Shown in pieces: positions 6,174 through 9,792 of a stretch of 9,792 bases of DNA. Source of the stretch: Thermoanaerobaculaceae bacterium (GTDB lineage: Bacteria > Acidobacteriota > Thermoanaerobaculia > Thermoanaerobaculales > Thermoanaerobaculaceae); assembly GCA_022865555.1 (NCBI GenBank), contig JALHTD010000321.1:1-9792 (forward strand). Reading direction: 5' to 3'. Below the pieces are notes generated by a model. That model ran no database searches and was not told the DNA's origin. It was given only the letters and a program-made list of their open reading frames with translations. The translations under genes and the position numbers were made by a program. The number at the start of each line of letters is the position of its first letter. Position 1 is the stretch's first letter.

Positions 6174-8097
6174 GGCGAGCCCCTGCGAGTTGGTCGCGGC
6201 GCGCGCCTCGGCGCCTGGGCTCGACAACCACCGGGTCGGTGAGCGGGCGGGCGTAAATGCGCGCGTCGGCGAACACCTTGACCAGCGCCGCGTCGAGGAA
6301 CCCTCGCTGGGCCTCATCCTCCAGGATGGCCAGGGCTCGCTCCGGAGCCACAGCGTGCTTGTAAGGGCGGTCACCGGTGGTGAGCGCGTCGTAGATGTCG
6401 GAGACCGTCATCATCCGCACCTCGGGCGGGATCTGCTCCTCCACCAGGCGGTTCGGGTAGCCCCGCCCGTTGAGCTTCTCGTGGTGCCCGTAGGCGATCC
6501 TTGGAACGTCGGCGAACCTCTTGGGCCAGGGGATCGTGAGCAGGAACTGGTAGGAGTGCACCACGTGCGACTCCATCTCCCGCCGTTCGATCTCGTCCAG
6601 CGAGCCCCGGGGCACCGAGAGAGCCCGCGCCTCCTCAGGGAGCAGGAGCGGTATGTCGGCGCCGTCGTCGCCGACGAACGCATGCCTCTGGAGCCCGCTC
6701 AGGACGTGGGCGGTGGCGTCCTCGAGAACCGCTGGCTCGTTGGCGGCCAGTACAACGGCCAGTTGGTTGTCGAGGTCCGCCTTGACCTGGCGCAGGGAGA
6801 CTTCGAAGTTGGCGAGGTCGGCGTCGGTGGGCGCCCGTCCGAGTTGCTGCAGCGCCTCGAGGAGGCGGCGGAGCATCACCACCTCGTGCGCCCGTGCGGC
6901 ATGACGGAAACGTTCCTGGACGAGGGCGAGCCGGTCAGGCTGGAGCTTCTTCGCCTTCGTGAGCACCGACTCGCGCACCCCGATCTTGCCGAAGTCGTGC
7001 AGGAGCGCCGCGTAACGCAGCTGGGTCATCTCGTCGCGGGAGAAGCGAAGGCCCCGGTAGGGCTCAGGAGGCTCCTGCTCCACGGCCCGAGCGAGGGACG
7101 TGGTGTAGTGGGCCACACGCAAAGAGTGGCCCGAGGTGGAAGGGTCGCGCTGCTCGATGGTCACCACCGCGGCGCGCACGAAGCCCTCGAAGAGGTGCTC
7201 GATCTCCTGCACGAGCCTGGTGTTCTCGATGGCGACTGCGGCCTGAGCCGCGAGGGCCCGGATGAGCGCGACCTCCCCATGACCGAACGGCCGCACCTGG
7301 GTGTCCGCGGCGTCGGTCGAGAGGATGCGCGCGTGCCGGTCGAGTTTGCGGTTGATGAGCTGCAGCACGCCGATCACCTGGCCGGAGCGGGTGGCGATGG
7401 GCGCCGTGAGAACCGAGCGCGTGTGGTAGCCGATGGCCAGGTCGAAGCTCGGGTTGAACCGGTACGGTACGTCGGGAGGCAGCCGCCGAACGTCCTCAAC
7501 GCCCACGGGCTCGCCCGTGGTGGCCACGTACCCCGCGAGCGAGCCCGTGTCGAGCGGCATGGTGGTCGTCACCATGCTCGCTGGCACCGAATCGTTCTGG
7601 GCGAGCACGAAGCGCAGCAGTCGGTCGCCGTTCCTGTCCTCGATGAGGTAGAGGGAGCCGGCGTCCGCGTTGACCAGCTCGCGGGCCGTGGTCAGGATCA
7701 GCTGCAGAAGGCGCTCCAGGTCGCGCTCCGCCGTGAGCGCGATGCCGACGCGCACCAGGTCGACCTGGCGCTCGTGCGCGATGGCCGTCTCGCGGCGTTG
7801 GTCGGCCAGCCGCTCGCGCAGGACCAGCACCTCGAGCGCCGACTCGATGGCGCTGTCCAGATGAGCGTCGGAGCAGCCCGCCGGCAGCTTCAGGAACGGC
7901 CTCACCGCTGAGGATGCCGCGCGGGAACCGAGCACGATCCAGACCGCGTCCTGGCTGGCGCCTCCGCCCCAGGCCGCCAGGGAGCGCTCGGTGGTCACCA
8001 CCACGCCACCCGCCACCGCGTCGCCCGGCCGCACCACCCGATGCGTCCGCGCGGTTCGCTTCGCCACATCCGCGGTCATCAAGAGCTCGTTGGACAT
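6085..8097 (-). CDS. GAF plus HD-GYP cyclic-di-GMP phosphodiesterase-type regulator with a large catalytic-domain insertion
   Basis: 670 residues, no membrane segment, probably cytoplasmic. Residues about 1-95 look like a degenerate receiver-type domain: a buried VWIVLG strand at 52-57 and an AESALEV-like helix pattern leading to a charged linker. No phosphorylatable Asp is clearly placed. A GAF sensor domain spans about 117-295 (DAGSLYLIED from 145, SVLTAPIA from 228, VIGVLQLINRK from 241). The HD-GYP domain begins near 304: GHSLRV with H324, HDFGK at 367-371, GHHEKLNGRGYP at 537-548 (GYP 546-548), and SDIYDALTTGDRPYK at 566-580. Family role: hydrolysis of cyclic-di-GMP. Between HDFGK and the next candidate metal His (H511) there are 140 residues, where usual members have about 26. 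The tail after about 627 is Arg/Ala/Pro-rich, and residues from about 642 are encoded antisense to lysE. The gene lies 77 bases downstream of the VWFA gene on the same strand. Confidence 0.9.
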   Translation of the reverse strand: MSNELLMTADVAKRTARTHRVVRPGDAVAGGVVVTTERSLAAWGGGASQDAVWIVLGSRAASSAVRPFLKLPAGCSDAHLDSAIESALEVLVLRERLADQRRETAIAHERQVDLVRVGIALTAERDLERLLQLILTTARELVNADAGSLYLIEDRNGDRLLRFVLAQNDSVPASMVTTTMPLDTGSLAGYVATTGEPVGVEDVRRLPPDVPYRFNPSFDLAIGYHTRSVLTAPIATRSGQVIGVLQLINRKLDRHARILSTDAADTQVRPFGHGEVALIRALAAQAAVAIENTRLVQEIEHLFEGFVRAAVVTIEQRDPSTSGHSLRVAHYTTSLARAVEQEPPEPYRGLRFSRDEMTQLRYAALLHDFGKIGVRESVLTKAKKLQPDRLALVQERFRHAARAHEVVMLRRLLEALQQLGRAPTDADLANFEVSLRQVKADLDNQLAVVLAANEPAVLEDATAHVLSGLQRHAFVGDDGADIPLLLPEEARALSVPRGSLDEIERREMESHVVHSYQFLLTIPWPKRFADVPRIAYGHHEKLNGRGYPNRLVEEQIPPEVRMMTVSDIYDALTTGDRPYKHAVAPERALAILEDEAQRGFLDAALVKVFADARIYARPLTDPVVVEPRRRGARRDQLAGARLRSAPPRSATSRDPRDRGRAAAASPPCLS

Positions 8098-8106
8098 CGC
8101 CTGCTG

Positions 8107-8112
8107 AGTATA
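8107..8112 (-). promoter_or_regulatory. Candidate -10 box of the HD-GYP gene
   Basis: On the minus strand TATACT ends 9 bases before the ATG at 8097. Initiation from it would leave a leader of only a few bases, consistent with the weak (AGCAGG-like) ribosome binding site. No recognisable TTGACA-like -35 element is found 16-18 bases upstream. It implies the HD-GYP gene can be transcribed independently of the VWFA gene. Confidence 0.4.
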
Positions 8113-8156
8113 CCGCCCGGGCGCCGGAAATATTCCTCACCCTCCCGCGCTGGGCG

Positions 8157-8174
8157 GGCCCGTGCTGCGGGGCC
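8157..8174 (-). terminator. Stem-loop immediately after the VWFA gene stop, terminator-like but without a T-tract
   Basis: GGCCCG at 8157-8162 can pair with CGGGGCC at 8168-8174 (one bulged base) around a 5-base loop. On the minus strand it begins at the base after the TGA of the VWFA gene. No run of T follows, so it is not a classical intrinsic terminator. A second, weaker 5-bp hairpin (8144-8148 with 8154-8158) follows it. It may slow readthrough or protect the 3' end. Confidence 0.3.
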
Positions 8175-9792
8175 TCACTGGGATGGAAAGTAGCCGGCGA
8201 TCGTGCGGGCCGAGAGCCCCTCCCCTTTCACCTCGACGCGGACGGTGCGGAACTGATCCGGGTTCTGGGTGGACGGGGAACGGTAGGTCAGCAGGTACTG
8301 CGCGCGCAACTGCTCGTCGATTCGCTTGTAGACGTCGGCCAGGTCGCTCTTCTTCGGCGCGTAGAAAACCTCCGCGCCGGTCGCCTGTGCGAGTTCCTTG
8401 AGCCGCTGGCGGACTATGAAATCCAGCTTCGAGATTCGGTAGCCGATGGTGAAGATCGGTACGCGAACTGTGCGCGCGTAGCGAAGCGCCACATCCCAGG
8501 AGGCCCGTGAGGCGTTGTCGTCACCGTCCGAGAGCAGCACAAGCGCGGACCGGCCGCGCTTGCCCCGGAACAGCTCCAGGGCCCGCACCGCCGCGGCGAA
8601 CAGCGCGGTCCCGCCCTCGGGTGTGACCCGTTCAAGCGCACCCATCAGACCCTGCGGGTCGGTGGCCCACTCAAGCTGCATTCGGACCTCGAACGAGAAG
8701 GTCATCAGGAAGTAGCGGTCGCCGGGCCGCAGCAGGCGGCTCGCAAACCCGGCCACCGCCTGGCGCACCTCCGGGAACTCCTCCAGCATCGAGCCGGAGG
8801 TGTCCACCAGGATGCCGAGCGCCAGGGGAAGTTGCTCGGTCGTCGCGAAACCCTCCAGCGGCACCTCTTTGCCGTCCTCGAGGACCCGGAACGCGTCCCC
8901 GGGGAGGCCGGTGACCAGCTTGCCCTCGCGGTCGAAGACCGTGACCGGCAGCTCAACTACCTCGACGCTCACCGACTCGGTGTAGCCGGTGACTCCCAAC
9001 ACGCGCACCGCCTCGCCCCGCAAGCCGTCGCGGTTCGTGGCCTCGGCCGATAGCACCTTCAGGTCCTTGAACGTCTCGACCGGCAGCCTGACCACGCACG
9101 GGCAGGCAGTCCAGCGAGCCACCGCTTTGTCGTCCGCGCGCAGCAAAACTTCAGTGATGCCGGGCGCGCCCCCGACGGACACGGTCACCTGGCGTCCCTG
9201 GCCCGCAGCGAGTTCGGGTCCGAGGAGGATCTCGACCGGCAGCTGGTTCGAAGGCGCGTTGAGAACCACGGCGTCTTCGCCCAGGAAGCTGCCGTCCTTG
9301 CCGTAGGCCACGGCCTTCACGGTCGTGCGCTTGGCGATCTGCCCGAGCGGCACCGAGACGGTCCACGGCGGGCGCTGCCGCTGGTAGAGCAGCTGGTCGT
9401 TCTGGTAGAACTCGACGCGCACCGTGCCCTCCGGGGCCTCCACCTCGAGCTGCATCGCCTCGATCCCGCCGGAACGCACGGGCGCCCTGAAGTGTACGGT
9501 CCCGCTCGCCGGGGCGAGCGGTGCGAGGGCCAGGGCATCGGGAGCCCCGCCGGGCGTCGGCTCGAACGGTTTGGTTTCGACCGGGACCACGATCTTTCCG
9601 ACCCACCCGCCCCGCGCGGTAAGGTCCAGGCTCGCCACGGCGACCCTCACCTCGCCCTCGCCCGGAGGCCACTCGCGATAGAGCATCGCGCTGCCGTCCT
9701 GCTCCAGGTTGACGACGGCTTCCCCGCTGTCCACGACCTTGCCGCCCTGAACAAAGGAAACGCTGACCCGCAGGCGGTCGCCGGCCCGCGCC
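8175..9792 (-). CDS. VWFA-related (TIGR03436-type) surface or secreted protein, 5' end missing
   Basis: The reading frame is open to the right edge, so the visible 538 residues lack the true start and any signal peptide; a GTG at 9734 is only an internal Val codon. Numbered from the first complete codon at the edge, residues about 1-155 and 110-270 look like Ig/beta-sandwich modules (for example VRVEFYQNDQLLY at 124-136, then VTEVLLRADDK-like strands). A VTVFDREGKLVTGLPGDAF segment near 283 and VLEDGKEVPLEGF near 303 are typical of the acidobacterial VWFA-related family just before its vWA domain. The vWA domain starts with the metal-binding DTSGS at 330-334, followed by GGTALF with T395 and LSDGDD with D422, completing a MIDAS site. 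The end, QYLLTYRSP then a TIAGYFPSQ terminus, also fits the family. The function is unknown; extracytoplasmic adhesion or complex scaffolding is the usual guess. Two close Cys residues at 230 and 232 are the only visible ones. Confidence 0.88.
   Translation of the reverse strand, partial: ARAGDRLRVSVSFVQGGKVVDSGEAVVNLEQDGSAMLYREWPPGEGEVRVAVASLDLTARGGWVGKIVVPVETKPFEPTPGGAPDALALAPLAPASGTVHFRAPVRSGGIEAMQLEVEAPEGTVRVEFYQNDQLLYQRQRPPWTVSVPLGQIAKRTTVKAVAYGKDGSFLGEDAVVLNAPSNQLPVEILLGPELAAGQGRQVTVSVGGAPGITEVLLRADDKAVARWTACPCVVRLPVETFKDLKVLSAEATNRDGLRGEAVRVLGVTGYTESVSVEVVELPVTVFDREGKLVTGLPGDAFRVLEDGKEVPLEGFATTEQLPLALGILVDTSGSMLEEFPEVRQAVAGFASRLLRPGDRYFLMTFSFEVRMQLEWATDPQGLMGALERVTPEGGTALFAAAVRALELFRGKRGRSALVLLSDGDDNASRASWDVALRYARTVRVPIFTIGYRISKLDFIVRQRLKELAQATGAEVFYAPKKSDLADVYKRIDEQLRAQYLLTYRSPSTQNPDQFRTVRVEVKGEGLSARTIAGYFPSQ

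Noticed and set aside
6190..7911. Long plus-strand open frame (573 codons) opposite the HD-GYP gene
   Set aside because: It covers the GAF and HD-GYP motifs on the other strand, shows no domain of its own, and its composition is that of an antisense shadow.
8144..8158. Short hairpin (CCCGC/GCGGG) as an intrinsic terminator
   Set aside because: The stem is five base pairs with no T-tract on either strand, and such stems are common by chance at this GC content.
9732..9734. GTG at 9734 as the start of the VWFA-related gene
   Set aside because: The frame stays open with beta-domain-like sequence (RLRVSVSFVQGGK) up to the window edge. The GTG therefore reads as an internal Val, and the gene is 5'-truncated.
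1..9792. CRISPR arrays, tRNA or rRNA genes, insertion sequences, toxin-antitoxin or defence cassettes
   Set aside because: No direct repeats with regular spacing, no cloverleaf-like segment, no transposase or integrase motif and no small paired genes were seen by reading both strands.

Overview
This is a 9.8 kb, very GC-rich window of ordinary chromosomal coding density. It holds seven protein-coding genes, two of them cut by the window edges. I see no rRNA, tRNA, CRISPR array, insertion sequence, phage gene or attachment site, and no gene-free stretch longer than about 125 bases. The right-hand gene matches the VWFA-related family first modelled from Acidobacteria. With the high GC and the sporadically distributed DUF2298/Agl23 pair, this suggests an Acidobacteriota bacterium or a relative. 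That placement is an inference; no phylogenetic marker is present.

Region 1 (1-2683, minus strand): a two-gene unit for polytopic membrane proteins. The first gene in transcription order encodes a DUF2298 (Chlor_Arch_YYY) protein with its hallmark YYYxG motif. Ten bases later comes an Agl23-type (TIGR03663) glycosyltransferase-like protein with the diagnostic DE and HGP motifs, running off the left edge. These two families are known to occur together, and an envelope glycan or glycosylation role is the usual inference.

Region 2 (2684-2807): a 124-base divergent intergenic region with a -10-like TAAAAT box on each strand and a 7-bp inverted repeat.

Region 3 (2808-6173, plus strand): three closely spaced genes. 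They are a 717-residue protein joining a degenerate gluzincin-like N-terminal domain to an M28-like C-terminal domain, an adenosine-specific kinase family protein (PF04008), and a LysE-family exporter. The last two share one reading frame and are separated by a single TAG and two further codons before a TTG start.

Region 4 (6085-9792, minus strand): a VWFA-related surface or secreted protein, 5'-truncated by the window edge, is followed by a GAF plus HD-GYP cyclic-di-GMP phosphodiesterase-type regulator with a large insertion in its catalytic domain. The HD-GYP gene converges on lysE and overlaps it tail-to-tail by 89 bases.

Most of the window is recognisable. The most unusual items are the peptidase-like protein whose two catalytic centres both look altered, the same-frame adenosine kinase/LysE junction, the ~114-residue HD-GYP insertion, and two candidate near-leaderless promoters. 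I do not see a clear new multi-gene defence or mobile system.
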